64,000 nt of DNA from Aptenodytes patagonicus (Eukaryota; Chordata; Aves; Sphenisciformes; Spheniscidae): positions 13,544,316 through 13,608,315 of the forward strand of contig NC_134955.1 of assembly GCF_965638725.1 (NCBI RefSeq). The letters are read 5' to 3'. The position numbers and the translations under genes are program-made. Shown one piece after another: positions 36,107 to 50,083 of this stretch. Positions within the stretch are counted from its first letter, which is position 1. Each line of letters starts with the position of its first letter. The notes under the pieces were generated by a model. It ran no database searches. It saw only the letters and a program-made list of their open reading frames with translations, and had not been told where the DNA came from.

Positions 36107-39100
36107 ATTTCATATTCATTATACAGCAGTCTGTGCAAAATTTCTGAAATAGTTTGTGTTGTTACTGAAAAACTTTTAGGGGTTTTCAGATTGAAAAAGT
36201 TTGGAACAAGTGCGTTAAACTTAATGGTAGAGAATCTTTAAGAAGGAATATAGAAAGTTGCATTGGATGGGCAAAGCAAATTAACTGTAAGAATTAACTT
36301 TTACTCTTGACATTTCTATTCAGTAAATACGATCTTGCAACAGTGTATATAATTCACATTCCCCTGTTTGTATTCTTAAATTTTGACAGATTTCTAGTTT
36401 TTATGACTGTTCAAATTGCATGTTGATGGCAGCATAAAAATGAATGACAATTTAGTACCACTGAGTTTTCATTTTCAAGAGAGATCTAAGTAAAATGCAT
36501 GTATGTGATATACCCGGGAAGATCCTAGGAACGGTTTTCTGTACCCTTTTCCCACCTTCCAATCTTTGAGAGCCAATCTTTGAAATTATATTTGATATTT
36601 TGAATTTTTTTGCATAAAGTAGTTAGCTTAGCATGTGTTTGTGTGCATGCAACCATGTGTGTTTCTGTGAACTTTTTTATTTAATGTAAAAGAAAAATTG
36701 GTACCTTCCCAGATCGTGATAACAAAGTATGGAATTAAGGAATACATACATTTGATTATGGCAGAAAACCAAACACAAAATAACAGCGATGAAAACAAGA
36801 CAGCAGGGTTAGCACAACTTCCAGAGAGAAAGGCATGTTTGGTTGCTTAGCTTTTTCCTCTTCTTAATATAATTACTTTATTTATGACCTTCCATCAAAA
36901 TCCGCCTTACTGTCATCTAAGAAACCTTTCTGTAATTTACAATTATTTTTTAATTACTGCTACCTTCAGTGCATTTTCACAGACACAGTAAAATCTGTAA
37001 TTACTTGTAATTTTATAATTTATTTTGAATACATACTGATATAGCTGTTTACCTACGTAATATATATAGCAGTATGTAACTTCGTGCAGCGCAGAATACT
37101 TTTTTTGGCAGGCACTTACTTAGCTGATGTTTTATTTTATTTTTTAATGATAAACTTTATATAACTTTTAAAATTCAGATCTTTGGGTGTAAGTATTGAA
37201 TGACTGAACTGTTTTGATCAGTATCAGACAGGTGTAAGGCTAGCTTTACAGGTTAAGCTAGCTCTGTACATGTTTACAGAGTTTTAATTTTTAAAGCTTT
37301 TATACGGAGAGTACCAAGTATTAGTACACAAAATACCAAGAAATTTTCTGCAATCATGTCTAAAGCAATTTGTCTTTTATATTTAGTAGATTAATTGAAT
37401 TGGAAAAATGTTGAACTGGATGCTGTGACTTGCAAATCAATTCCTATCTCAATGGTAAAATCAGTAAACGTTTGATCTTAAAGAAGAAATATTGATGATT
37501 TCTGAATATAAATTCTAACATGTCTTTGCACAGTGGCCTCCACTTTTTCATCTGAGGTTACAGTATTTATAAAGGATAGGTTGGTCCTATCTAGGCTATT
37601 AAAGAAGGAAAATGTAGAATGAAGATGCCACCGTGTGGGTGAAATAAGTGATGCAGTAGACATGATTCAAAATAACTTGTTCACCAAATAGATTCAATGC
37701 ATTTGTGACTGGTTGCTAGAATTTAAGCTTGTATTTTCTTAAACATTTACAATTATTTTGGGGGTTTACATTTGGTATTTTTGTATGAAGTATCTAAGTA
37801 ACTGCAGATGGACCATTCTGGTCTTAAGTGTTAAATGACTGCTAAAAATCACACAATGTAATTTCATTCATGCTCCTAATCACTACATAATTTTGGCATC
37901 GAATCCAATGTATTGTTCTTAATGTTTTGAAGCACAATTTTAATGCAGTCATCCTAACTTGAGTGGATAACAAGAATTAATGGTTTTGTAGATATTCCCT
38001 GTATGAAAACAGAACGGTGACGCATTGCTGTGCTGGAATTCTTCTCACTACATACCCAGATTAACATTACAGGTATTAATTTGTCTTTCTTAGTTGCACA
38101 TCATGGATTTCTTACAGCAGTCAGTGAAATACCAAGTGTCTACAGACCTTGGTGCCATGGTTTTGAATCACCTTTGTCTTGGACAGGTTTATATATGGTG
38201 CTCTGGATTTTGAGGACATTATTTCAGGGGTTTTTTCCTCATTCAATGGTAATGACCTCTCACAGGTGCTGTATGTGGGGAACACAACTGAGAGAAATGA
38301 TATCAATACTTAAAAAGTATGGACCAGCAGACTGTGACTGAGTCAGCTCATGAGAGCTCTCAACTGAAGGCAGTAGTGATGCTCGGTATCCATGCCACAG
38401 TCCAGCCAGGTACCAGAAATTCCCCAAGCAGTTTCAGATAGAAATCTGATTTCTGTTCCTGTCATGAAGTATTTTGTAGTGTTCATGTATTCTGTTTGTA
38501 CAGCTTCCACAGAGTGAGAGGGGTCTGTGAAGTGCTTCAGGTGAAAGATTTCAGATAAAACCCATGTTATTCTTATTCTGGCCATTTTACCTGAATTTAC
38601 TTGTCCTCTTTATTCTTGCATGGATTCTTGGAGACTCATTCATTTTGGTCTTTTGCTTTGGAAAAGCTATGTTTGCTGTTCAGCCCAGGTTTATTGCATA
38701 AGAATCTCATAACAAACTCTTCATGATCAGTTAAGCTTGTTGTGGCATCGTGAATCTTTGATGTGACATTGGCGTGGGGAACACTTCGTGGTGCCGTTAG
38801 ATTTTTTTTAAAAGTAATCCTGCGACTACATGCTGCACAAGATCTTTTTTTCATAGGTCATGTTGGGGAGCTCAGAGCTGTGTGACCCACACAATGCAGT
38901 TTAAACGTTGTTGCCATGCAGCATGTGCATTTTGTTGCTGATTGAGGGAGTATGCATGTGGAAGAGCATCTGAGTTACCCAGATCTCAGATGTGGCAAGA
39001 AATAAGCTAATTGGGGTTACCAAGGCTGGTGTCAGGTTGTCCTGGAAGCCAGTTGCAAGTCGAAATCCAGCCTCTAGTGGGATCATCTACCCTGTGTGAG

Positions 39101-40516
39101 CCCTGGTACTCATCCACCTAGGAAGTAGTCCCTTACCTTCGTTCTTTGCATTACATGTTTTGTGCTTGTCTAAAGGGTTGTTAACTCCTAAGTTTTCAGA
39201 TTTTCTTTTAATGAGAACACTTTTATTATGTTTTTTGAAGAAGAAGATCTACAAGGAGGAAAATGTTTATTTTTGCAAATAGCAAAGATAAGCTACGTGT
39301 GCAACTGAGAATTTGCATTCATCTGCCTCCAGACAAGTACTTACCTCCTCATGACAATGTCTAAGCTGGAGAAGGCTGCTTCAGAGTTCCTGCCTTCTGC
39401 TTTGCCCCCTCACATGTTCCAACATGTGCAGAGCAAGACCCAGCCTCTCCCGAACCATCCATTTCCATAAAAACCTGATGTGTTCACTGGAAAGCAGCCA
39501 TGACACAGTCCAGTTTCTGATGCAAATTACCAAAGAATCAGGGCTTCATGGTGCACAGTAGGGAGTACTTGCCCCTCAGTTTGGCCACAGTCTCAGTGGC
39601 CTCAGTAATCTAACTAGTAAATGCATTTTTATTCTAGTAGCTGTTTTTTGTGGTTTTCTGTTGTCCAAATTTCAGAGATATCCAGAAATATATGATACTA
39701 TTCTTTTCAACTTAGTCAAATAAATATTTTCCAAATACAAATACATTTCCAGTGGACCATAGAGTAACAGACTTGTGCCAAACAGGTAATAGGTCCCTAG
39801 CTTGATGTGTTTATAATCTCAGTGCGCAAAGGAAAAAAATCAAGTTCTACATGAACACAGCACGTGATAAAGCAGGGTCTTGTGACAGCACTTCTAATAT
39901 TTCATGGAGATGCCTAGCCAGACATTTCCTGGAAAGAGGCTGCAATGTTTTGATATTATTTTTCATCCTACAGTCTTTAAATGAGGTCTTATTGGTAGCA
40001 TTCGTTCAAAGGTTAGTAGATTTTTTTTTTCTTTTACCTTTGAGATTTTATGCCTAAGACTGTACTCCATTTAAAATGTATCATGTGTACATCAGTATCC
40101 ATTGGAAACCAGGTTGCTAAGCTTGAGGAGCCTCTAAAGGAAGGGTTAAAAAATTCTAAGCTCAGTCAGGGGAAAAAACCAAAAGTTGTTTAAAGCTGCT
40201 TTCTTTAGCACAGCTTCAAATAAAACAGATGTAGTACTTGGTCTTCCTGCTTATTTGAAGTATCTGTGAGCAACATAGTGTTCCTTTGGCATTGGATTCA
40301 GTTCTTGCTGATTTGTCTGTAGGTTTCAGGAGGATTGTTAATGTAACCTATATAAAGACCTAGGTAGGTTTCTTCTTTTCCATGACTAACTTTGGTTCAG
40401 ATTAGGCAAAGGCAATTTCTGTCCTTTTCCTTTTGTATGGACAACCAGAGTAATGCGACTGGGAGTTCTGCTGTGCAGTTGAGCAAGTCCTGGCTGGCAA
40501 TGACAATGGCAACTTT
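36107..40516. other. gene-poor intergenic stretch
   Basis: This is unique AT-rich sequence between two CR1 copies. Open frames (37478-37663, 38030-38341, 38343-38585, 38636-38854) are short and without similarity. I see no RNA gene or further named repeat. Confidence 0.55.
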
Positions 40517-42190
40517 AGAATCATAGAATCATAGAATCATAGAATCATTGAGGTTGGAAAAGACCTCTAAGGTCATCGAGTCCAACCGTCAACCCAACAC
40601 CACCATGCCCACTAAACCGTGTCCCTAAGTGCCTCATCTACTCGTCTTTTAAATACCTCCAGGGATGGGGACTCCACCACTTCCCTGGGCAGCCTGTTCC
40701 AATGTTTCACCACTCTTTCAGTAAAGAAATGTTTCCTGATACCCAATCTAAACCTCCCCTGGCGCAACTTGAGGCCATTTCCTCTCGTCCTATCGCTAGT
40801 TACTTGGGAGAAGAGACCGACACCCACCTTGCTACCACCTCCTTTCAGGTAGTTGTAGAGAGTGATGAGGTCTCCCCTCAGCCTCCTTTTCTCCAGGCTA
40901 AACAACCCCAGTTCCCTCAGCCGCTCCTCATAAGACTTGTTCTCCAGACCCCTCACCAGCCTCGTTGCCCTTCTCTGGACACGCTCCAGCACCTCAACGT
41001 CCTTCTTGTAGTGAGGGGCCCAAAACTGAACACAGTATTCGAGGTGCGGCCTCACCAGTGCCGAGTACAGGGGCACAATCACTTCCCTACTCCTGCTGGC
41101 CACACTATTTCTGATACAGGCCAGGATGCCATTGGCCTTCTTGGCCACCTGGGCACACTGCCGGCTCATGTTCAGCTGGCTGTCAACCAGCACCCCCACG
41201 TCCTTCTCTGCTGGGCAGCTTTCCAGCCCCTCTTCCCCAAGCCTGTAGCGCTGCATGGGGTTGTTGTGGCCGAAGTGCAGGACCCGGCACTTGGCCTTGT
41301 TGAACCTCATACAGTTGGCCTGGGCCCATCGATCCAGCCTGTCCAGGTCCCTCTGCAGAGCCTTCCTACCCTCGAGCAGATCAACACTCCCGCCCAACTT
41401 GGTGTCGTCTGCAAACTTACTGAGGGTGCACTCAATCCCCTCATCCAGATCATCGATAAAGATATTAAACAAGACCGGCCCCAGTACTGAGCCCTGGGGA
41501 ACACCGCTTGTGACCGGCCGCCAACTGGATTTAACTCCATTCACCACAACTCTCTGGGCCCGGCCGTCCAGCCAGTTCTTTACCCAGCGCAGAGTACACC
41601 CGTCTAAGCCGTGAGCCGCCAGCTTCTCTAGGAGAATGCTGTGGGAGATGGTGTCAAAGGCCTTACTGAAGTCCAGGTAGACCACATCCACAGCCTTTCC
41701 CTCATCCACTAGGTGGGTCACCTGGTCATAGAAGGAGATCAGGTTGGTCAAGCAGGACCTGCCTTTCATGAATCCGTGCTGGCTAGGCCTGATCCCCTGG
41801 TTGTCCCGCTCATGCCTTGTGAGCGCCCTCAAGATGAACCGCTCCATAATCTTCCCCGGCACCGAGGTCAGGCTGACAGGCCTGTAGTTCCCCGGATCCT
41901 CCTTCCGGCCCTTCTTGTAGATGGGCGTCACATTGGCAAGCCTCCAGTCGTCCGGGACCTCCCCCGTTAACCAGGACTGCTGATAAATGATGGAGAGCAG
42001 CTTGGCGAGCTCTTCCGCCAGCTCCCTCAGCACTCTCGGGTGGATCCCATCCGGCCCCATAGACTTGTGAGTGTCCAGGTGGCGTAGCAGGTCATTGACT
42101 GCTTCCTCTTGGATTACGGGGGGTTCATCCTGCTCGCCGTCCCTGTCTTCCAGCTCGGGGGGCCGAGTACCCTGAGTACCGAGTACTTTC
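40517..42190 (-). mobile_element. CR1 LINE copy 4, 5'-truncated, intact RT frame
   Basis: A fragment of about 1.67 kb ends at the low coordinate with at least three tandem tagaatca octamers, then gaggttggaaaagacctctaa. It keeps the whole RT domain and C-terminus but lost ORF1 and the endonuclease by 5' truncation. The 5' junction lies around 42175-42195, where the sequence stops matching CR1 ([10 protein letters not shown] is the first CR1-like segment). It is the same subfamily as copies 2 and 3. Confidence 0.95.
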
Positions 42191-42204
42191 TCCATGTCTG
42201 GCAT
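40612..42204 (-). pseudogene. CR1 ORF2 fragment, uninterrupted RT (530 codons)
   Basis: An uninterrupted frame covers the reverse transcriptase of a CR1 LINE. It holds [65 protein letters not shown] and the catalytic FADDTKLGG. The C-terminal region has [17 protein letters not shown] and a terminal EALRDTV. The first dozen codons ([12 protein letters not shown]) come from, or near, the flanking junction and are not a natural start. No endonuclease is present, so the copy cannot mobilise itself. The absence of stops indicates a young insertion rather than selection; that is inferred. Confidence 0.9.
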
Positions 42205-42616
42205 CTCAGATTATTTTATAAAGGAGTGGTTTTACTTCTAGGCAAGAGATGGAGTTAGACCTTCTTTATTGGGTAGCTGGAAAGGTAGCGGAATTCCTGA
42301 CACCAGGTCACAGCTCTGAAATCTGCTGCTTGCTCACATGCTGTCCCCATGAACTGCTGGGCGGGCTGCAGGGGGTTTGAGTAGCACCGGCTCTTCCCTG
42401 TGCTGAGCAGGGCTCAGATTGTCAGACGTGCTGTCTCTGGTCTCTCCTGGGGGCTGAAGAGTAGCGTGGTGGCTTTTCTTGGCTGATGTTGACCATAAAA
42501 AGTCAGGTATTAAAAAAACCCTATTGCAGCATAGTAAAAAAAAAATAATCCTAGTTTGAAGATATTTTAGGCTGTTCTCTGTTATGCTTTAAGTTAACTG
42601 GTTTCTGTACCCTTAG

Positions 42617-42654
42617 GAAATAATTGATGACATTAGAATCATCCAAGAAGCCAG
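42617..42654 (+). other. short splice-bounded exon candidate
   Basis: Thirty-eight bases lie between tctgtacccttag and gtaaat. They are open in the frame EIIDDIRIIQEA. It could be a small 5' noncoding or alternative exon of STK33, but length and content alone cannot distinguish this from chance. Confidence 0.18.
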
Positions 42655-45600
42655 GTAAATACTCTGGTATTAACTGTCAGATGCAGCTTTTTTGTATATG
42701 ATTGTGCACACCTTTCAAGCATGCCAAGCTCTGCTTTATAACCCCTTGACCTATTATTATTATGGTGTTTATGTGTATTTAAACACTAATGTAGTGCAAG
42801 AAATTAACATCGTATTTACTGGTTCAAAATATATTGCTGCAGCTATCTATTCCTAATGTCCTGTAGGATCGCCTTTGTTTTGAAAGATTTGTCTTTCCCA
42901 TAGCAGCTCAGTATTCTGAACTTAATACTTCTTTGCACCCTGCTCAGAAGTTACAGGGTATATGAAACATACTCTGAAATTCATTCAAACTTTTAAAACT
43001 TATTATGTCTAGGAGAGACAGATTTAAGATTACTGAGGTTTCTGGTTGAAGTACTTCAAGCAGAAATCCATACTCCCTTAGGTTTTGTAACATTATGTGA
43101 CCTTAATTTTCCAGGTGTTTTGCCCTTCAAATTGAAAATAGTACTTTAATACTATTTAAGTCTCCTGAAGAGCTTTGTAATATGATATGCTTAAGTTGTG
43201 AAACATTTGAACAAAATGAAAGATAAAAAAGTAATTTAGGATTTTGTATGTTTTTTATGTATAACAACATAAAGATATGCATCAAAGAATAAATTGAAAT
43301 AGGTGATAAAAGGTTTTTTCTGGGGTGCATTTATGGGTGAAGTTATGTGTACATGTAGTCAGCCATATTTCTTGTATGAAGGTCTTTCTTTGCATTTGAT
43401 TATTTTAGGCAAAGCCATTCCTGGCACTTTGAACTTAGGGATTTGTCTCTTACATTGTGGTGTACTTCAAATAAAATTCTATCTGGACAACAGCTGTAGG
43501 ATCCCATCTCAAGAGATGAAATAAAATTGCAGAGCTATACTGACTTGTTGGGGAAAAAGCTGAAGAATTATTTTTAAAAAATCTTGTAGAAAAAAGATAG
43601 GGGAGAAACGTTTTCTTATTAATAAAGCTAATACAGTCTTTCAGTAATGTTAAATACGAGGAAACGAAAATTATCAGCAGCTAGTGTTGTGTGCAGCTCC
43701 ATAATATGTTAGAACTGGACCTAATAAATTACAGCAGTAGCTTCTGATGTTTTACCCCCTCTAATGTAATCCTCGAGCAGTCAAATAGCTATGCAGTATG
43801 ACGGATGCAAAACACATCACTTTCGAAAAATCTTGAAAAAAGTAGGAACAGTATGTCATTGAAGTCTAACAGCACTTATGCTGGATGTGCAATTATATAT
43901 ATTCACATGTACATTTGTACATTTTGTAAGTGTGTATCTTGATGGTTACCCTAGGTGTCGGTTTCTTTTTGTCTAAAAATCATGTTTTATTCATATACAC
44001 CAAAAGCGTCAATTGCTTGGTGTTCTGTAACTGTCTACAACATTGGTTGTTACTATATACTGTAACAACTTAGCATAGATTGCCTTATTTAAAGATTTTC
44101 ATTATTTTGCTGATAAAAACAAAATATTATTTAACGGAATGTCCTTTTTGCAGGCTTGTGCGCTGATAACTGCCTAGCAGATTGTATGAATGTTACAATG
44201 TCAAATAGAATCGCCTGTGATATAGGTATTAATACTGAGACATTTTTCAGTCACAGCTTCAGGTTGGGTATTCTAGTTACTGAGTACAGGAAGGAATTTA
44301 AAACACCACTCAGCAGGCAACAATTAATTACATTTTGCTCGTCTGAACTGTTGTTTTCTTGTTCTTGGCTGCCAAACATTGAGATTTTCCCATGTATTTC
44401 ATTAGTTGTTTCCCAGTCCCCTGGGCACAGCTGTATATTTGGTATACTTCTCTGATAGTTTCAAATGTAGCGATCGGTAGTGGCTACTAAATTTGGTCTT
44501 ACTGGCTGGACCAGTTTTGGTGGAGTCAGAATAAATTCCTTTTGCTGACAAGACTTCCAGTTCTGACTTTTAAGCATCGTGGGCTGCCTTGGCACTTGGT
44601 GAGTGTCAACATTCACCCTGTATTCCTGCCAAACTTGGAGTAGGACAACTGTGAGTGCAGAAAGGCAGCCAGAAATCTTGCATCAGAGCTGTGAAAAATT
44701 AAGTCCCCTTTTGTCTGTGCTTCTGGACTCTATTTTGCCAAAAACTACCAACTTGACCTCTGCTTTGCTAAATTTTACTAACTAGTAGCTGCAAGTAATC
44801 TAAAAAAACCTGTTCCTGGTTAATAAAGATTGCATATTTGCTGATTTTTTTTTTGTTTCAGCTAGAAAGCTGTGAAGTTTTGTGTCTACTTTACTAACTC
44901 AGAGTAATTAACCGAGCATCGTAGCACGCTGAAATGCAGAGAGCAAGAGTTTAGGAAGATTGGGGAAAGGAAATTGCAATCAAAATATGAAAAGGTTAAA
45001 AACATAAACAAATTTTCAATGTTGGTGGAGTTAAGGAAAGATCTTTGTCAGATATCTGGAAGTACTGCGTTCATAGCATAACATATCAACTTACTTTCTC
45101 TCTCAGAAATTTCCTGAGCCAGAATTTTTGTAATCCCATTAGTCTTTATTGAGACAAGCTTCTGTCTGAGTTTGGAAGGATGAATCTGTTTTTACATCTT
45201 ACCATCACTAAGAACTAAATAAATTTGTGGCCACTGTTTCTGCCGTGTGCAGAATCACTTCACAGTGTTATGTCAACTGTAATGGTGGTTTCAACAGTGT
45301 TGTGATCTCTGGTGGTGTTGCATGGTAAGCACTGTATGGCATTCTTAAGCAAAATCACATTTTCATGTTCTTCACATTCCAGTCATAGATAAAAATAATT
45401 CTTCCAGTAAAATACAGGACAAGAATGTTTCTGTCTAACATTTTACAAGTGAAGAACAAAACTTAGCTTTTAACTTTGAAGAAATTACATGGTCTTGTCC
45501 TTTTAATTGAAATAAAAGATCCTTTGCCTGTGAAAATTAAATCCTCCACAGTTTGTAGTTGCTTTTCAAACTCGTCAACCTGACAGTGAAATCGTGTAAT

Positions 45601-45687
45601 CCGGTAATAGCATGCCTGAGGCTTATTGCAATTTTTTGGGCAATGGTATCGGCAGATGATGTGCTCTGTTGATTTTAATCACTTAGG

Positions 45688-45787
45688 GTTTGATTCTGGT
45701 CCCACTGACCTGGGTGTAAAGGCAGAGTAACTTCATTGACTTCACTGGAATTACCATAAACATCTCAGTGTAAATGAAATCCGAATT
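45688..45787. repeat. old interspersed repeat, foldback-like
   Basis: The stretch running gtttgattctggtcccactg, then gtgtaaa, then agtaacttcattgacttcac, then gtgtaaatgaaat, resembles a very common ancient amniote repeat with imperfect inverted symmetry. I recognise the sequence type but not a library name. It is heavily diverged. Confidence 0.4.
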
Positions 45788-47939
45788 TATTTCATTGCAT
45801 TTATGGTTCTACTACAGGATCTTCAGAAGGCACCAAAGAAAGGAAGGTATGGGTGACTTTTCCCATCTCTTCATGGCAGCCTTCTTATTCAAATAGCATT
45901 TGTCTCTGACCAGTTGTTAAAATTGTCATGTATCTGTCTGTGTATTTGTACTGATGACTCAAGGTCATTGTGCTAAATGCACATGCCAGTTGACTTTTCA
46001 TTGTCTTACAGCCAGTTGGAGTTGCTTTAAGGTTCCTGCAGCTTGTCACTAGAATTTCTCTTTATTCATGAGCTTTTGTGCTGACTTTATAGTCAGTTTG
46101 AAACTGATATGAATATATTTTAGTGTATCTGGATGGATGGAGTAATTGGACATGTTGTAGAATACTTTTTGGTAAGTGGCCATAAATAAAAACTACTGAA
46201 ATGGAAGATCTAATCCTGCAGTCATTTTTTCCACCTCTGATACTGTCAATGGGAGATCTGTCTACATAGCAGGGCCTAAGGCATTAGGCTTCTATGGAAC
46301 AGAAATGTAGCTTGTTCGCAGCAGATTTTATAGCACAGATGTCTTCAGTGGCACAGACGTGAATGTTTGCTATTTAGTGAAGACTTTTCCTTAACACTGG
46401 AAGCTTGCTTTTCAGACTTGTAAACCAAACTCTCTACAGCAGACCCTTCAGTAGTTTTGTTTTTTTTTTTTTTACTGTGATAAGACCAATTAATTTGGTG
46501 CTGAGCCTGATGTGCATTTTTCCTCCTTTATTTTACTGACCAATGAAAATTAATGGGAATCCTGTGTCTGTTTGTTACTTGTGGTTCTCAAAATGTCCCA
46601 TTTCAGTATTTTAAAATTTTGAATAAAAGGTGCTAACCGATGAAGGTCAGAGATATCTGTGTTAATAACTACTGACTGTTACTCGTAACTAATAATTAAG
46701 TAGTAACTAGTTTCTGTTATCTCTCTTAATAAATTGGTCCACTGTAGCTTTTATGCATCCTCAGTGTAATTTAGGGATAATACAGAAATGTTAAACACAA
46801 CCAATAGGATAAGAAAGGAGGAACATGAAAAAAGTGAGTATGGGCTGTATTTTTATACCAAAAAATACCTGTTTATTGTAACATGGTAATACAGTTTAAT
46901 TGAACATCTGTCCTAGATTTGACTAAGGTATGGATATGGGGAAATAATTATCTATAAGTATTTCTAAAGCCCTGAAACACTAGCAAATTTAGAGCTAGAT
47001 TAACAAACTACTTGAAGTATATTCATAGCCGGTGCTACATCACAGTACTTCTAGGTGTTTAAGTTATGGAGGAGAGCTTAAGATCTCAGTCTGTTGTGTA
47101 TGGGAAGACATGTCTGCCTTAGAGTAGTGTTTGTTCTGCAGAAAGGGATGTGTCTTTGGTCCTTTTTGTTCCCTGAGCCATTCCCCTCAAAGAACTGTGG
47201 AGGTCTTCGCCTTCCTTTAACACGTGGCTGAATGCAGAGGCATGGTGCACACTCTATACAGTCACAACAGAAGAGCTGGCAGAGTCTGTCCTGATCCCCG
47301 ATGAGCCTAAAATGTCATACTCTTTGGGGAGGGCACAGGATGTGCACTTGCGTCTGTCAGTGATAGGGGGGCTTGTGCTCCCCACAGCCTGCCTGCGTGG
47401 CTGTGCAGGGCAGAGCAGCCTGCTGCTCGGGCTCCCAAGGGTGAAAGCACTGCTACAGAAATGCTTTGGGTGCTCTCTGAGCGTCTGTAGCTGAGCAGCC
47501 ACCAGGGCAGACTGCACTGGAAACCTGATTTGGATTGAGACGCAAAATAACTTTGGAGCTGTATTTTTCCTAGTACAAATGTGGCAGTTGGGGGCATGTG
47601 TGAAAGCAGAATTTTAGGTGTGTTCAGATTTCGAGTGCCTGCAACACGCAGTAGGGAAGGTCACCCGTATCTCCTGCCTCATTTCCTTTGTGTGTCTGGC
47701 CCTTAGTGGCTGCAGAATAAAACAAACAGATCAGTCTAGAAGAGAAAGTATCTAGAAGTGTTTGACCTAGACGATGGCTTTATCTTTGTTTGCACTGCCA
47801 AGTTATTTTTCTTATTTTGTCATGAGGGAAGGGGTGATAACGTACCCTAGCACTTCTGGTCTCTGCACGACACAAAAACTGATGCAATTGTTAAAGCTAG
47901 AGTGTAACGCTGTGTAGGAAAGACCTGACTGTGTGAGTC

Positions 47940-48592
47940 TCTAGGAAAGTCTCCATGTGCTTTCTAGGAATTCCTGTCTTGCTTTCTAGGATTTCACCCC
48001 TCAGCTTTCTAGGCGTTTACACTGTACTTTCTAGCACCCCTTCTGCTTTCTAGGTATATTTCCTCATCACTTTCCAGAATTATTTCCCACCTGCTTTCTA
48101 GGAATTTTCCCTATGCTGCCCAGTAATTTCCCCCCATGTGTTCTAGGAATTGCCAATGTGTATTCTAGAAATTCCCTCTTTTACTTCCAGGAATTTCCCT
48201 GTGCTTTCCAGGAATTCTCCCTGTCCCCTTCCTAGGAATTTTACCTCTTGTGTTTTGGGAATTTTCTTCATGCTTTCTGAGAAATCTCCCCTCCAGGCGG
48301 GAATTCTCCAGGGCCTTTGTAGATTTTCTCTCTGTCCTTGGTAGGAATTTACCTTGTGCATTTTAGAAAATTTTCCTTGTGTTTTCTAGGAATTCCCCTC
48401 TGCCTTCTAGGAATTTTCTGTGCTGTCCAGATATTTTCTCCTGTAAATTCAAGGAATTTCCCCTCTGCTTTCCAAGACATTTTCTATGTGTTTCATAGGA
48501 ATTTTCCACATGTTTTTGAGGAATTACCCCTCTTCTTTCTAGGAATTTATCACGGGCTTTCTTGGAATTCACCTTTCACTTTCTGGTAATTA
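47940..48592 (-). repeat. minisatellite array A, GCTTTCTAGGAA units
   Basis: Roughly 30 degenerate units of 20-26 bp are arranged in tandem. The consensus is close to TGCTTTCTAGGAATTTCCCT, with a variable C/T-rich spacer. The decamer GCTTTCTAGG occurs exactly five times and the nonamer TTCTAGGAA six times; other units differ by one to four bases. The open frames at 48143-48589 are artefacts of the repeat. Array B (54841-55870) uses the reverse complement of the same unit. Each core has the form TTCNNNGAA. Confidence 0.93.
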
Positions 48593-50083
48593 CATACTTT
48601 TCATTTAAACTGAAGGTGAAAACATACTCCTTACGAATGGTTATGTATTAATTTATTAACTAATAGGATCAGCTATTTTTATAGTTTATATTGAGGCCTT
48701 TTGTGTTGAGCCTTTATTTTTTGCAAGAGGGTAGGATTAGTTCTAGCCTTTCTTTCTAAAGAATGGTGCACTGTCAGATTTTGGGAAAACCTACGTAACA
48801 TGAAAAGATTTTCACTGCTTTATTAGAGCAGTCTGTAGTAAGCTATGTGTAGGCAGAGACCGTCATCTTGCTTTTGTACGCACACATTGCCAGCTGCAGT
48901 GAGGTCCTGGCCCTGCTTTTGTGTGTTTTAGGTGTTGCTCTTTTATAAGTAAAATTGCAGGAGGAGGCCTCAGAATTAATTCATAGCTCTTGCAGTACTT
49001 GTCTTCCTGTACAAATTATTTTTCATGTATTAATATTTTACAACATTAATTGTGATAAGTGGCATTACCTTAATTTAACAGATAAGGAAAATTGTAACAG
49101 GAGGGTGATGTAACTTCTCAGCTCCCAAAGGAGGTGCCACACCTGAGAGAAGATTTAATTTCTGACTCAGTTTAGAAGGAGATATGCCGAAAGTAGAAAT
49201 GAGTAATCAGTAAGGCTTAAACCCCAACATTCTGGTTTGTTTTGGTTTTTAATCAAGTCCAGGTATTGTAGATGTTAAAAATCATAGAGCAATTGAAATA
49301 AAAGATGTGGGATGTTAGATTCTGGTATATGGGCCAAGTAGCTCCTACCTTTCAACACCAGAAAGTTGAAAGTGGAAATTCCTAGTGTGTTACCATTCTT
49401 TATGCACGACGGACACTGTGTCTATTAGTGTATCCGCCTTGACCAGTAACAACTAAATATATCCATGTGAGCTTGCATTCCCTTTGGATCCCTCACCATT
49501 GTAACTTGGATCAAAAGCACCTAAAAATACTTTTGGGTTGGGAAGGAAAAATAACTTCAAATTGCTTTTTGATCATAATGTCAATTCACAATGGAAAAGA
49601 AAGCAAGCTGAAAATATGATAGGGAAGTGCTGCTACGTGCCTAAAGCTGTCATGTAACATTTCCTCCTCTGCTATTTCCTTGTTTGTATCACATGCATAT
49701 TATATTGTCCCTGTTTATTAAAAACAAAGCAAATATTCATCTGCTCCTCCTGTACAGCTTTTAATTATATAAAATGTGCATTTGTCATAGTTACTTAGAG
49801 TGGCTAAGGCAGATAATTGACTGCTGGAGCATTTGAGATTTTGGATATTTATTACCAAAGGATATCTAACAACCGTACTGTGCATTCCAGAGTACTCTCT
49901 ATTCTTGCTGTATGCTGGATTCCTCTCAGCTACTCTCATTTTTATCTGTCCATAGGGCTGTCTGCCATGCTATCTGTTCATCCTTTAATTGGTTAATTAA
50001 ATCTGTTGTTATAGTTTCTAGTTTAAGTGATTAACAAAACGTTGCAAAATACTCTGTTAGGTGCACACAGACGTGGTGGGGTT

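Larger units (their letters stand above)
42191..47939. other. gene-poor stretch upstream of first minisatellite
   Basis: Mostly unique AT-rich sequence. It contains one short exon-like interval (42617-42654), one old foldback-like repeat (45688-45787) and a T-run near 46460. Open frames at 43303-43524, 44156-44455 and 47254-47597 show no recognisable domain. Confidence 0.5.

Noticed and set aside
48143..48589. Open frames in array A with recurrent SRNFP-like peptide motifs
   Set aside because: The periodic peptide simply mirrors the minisatellite unit, frames exist on both strands, and there is no start context or homology.
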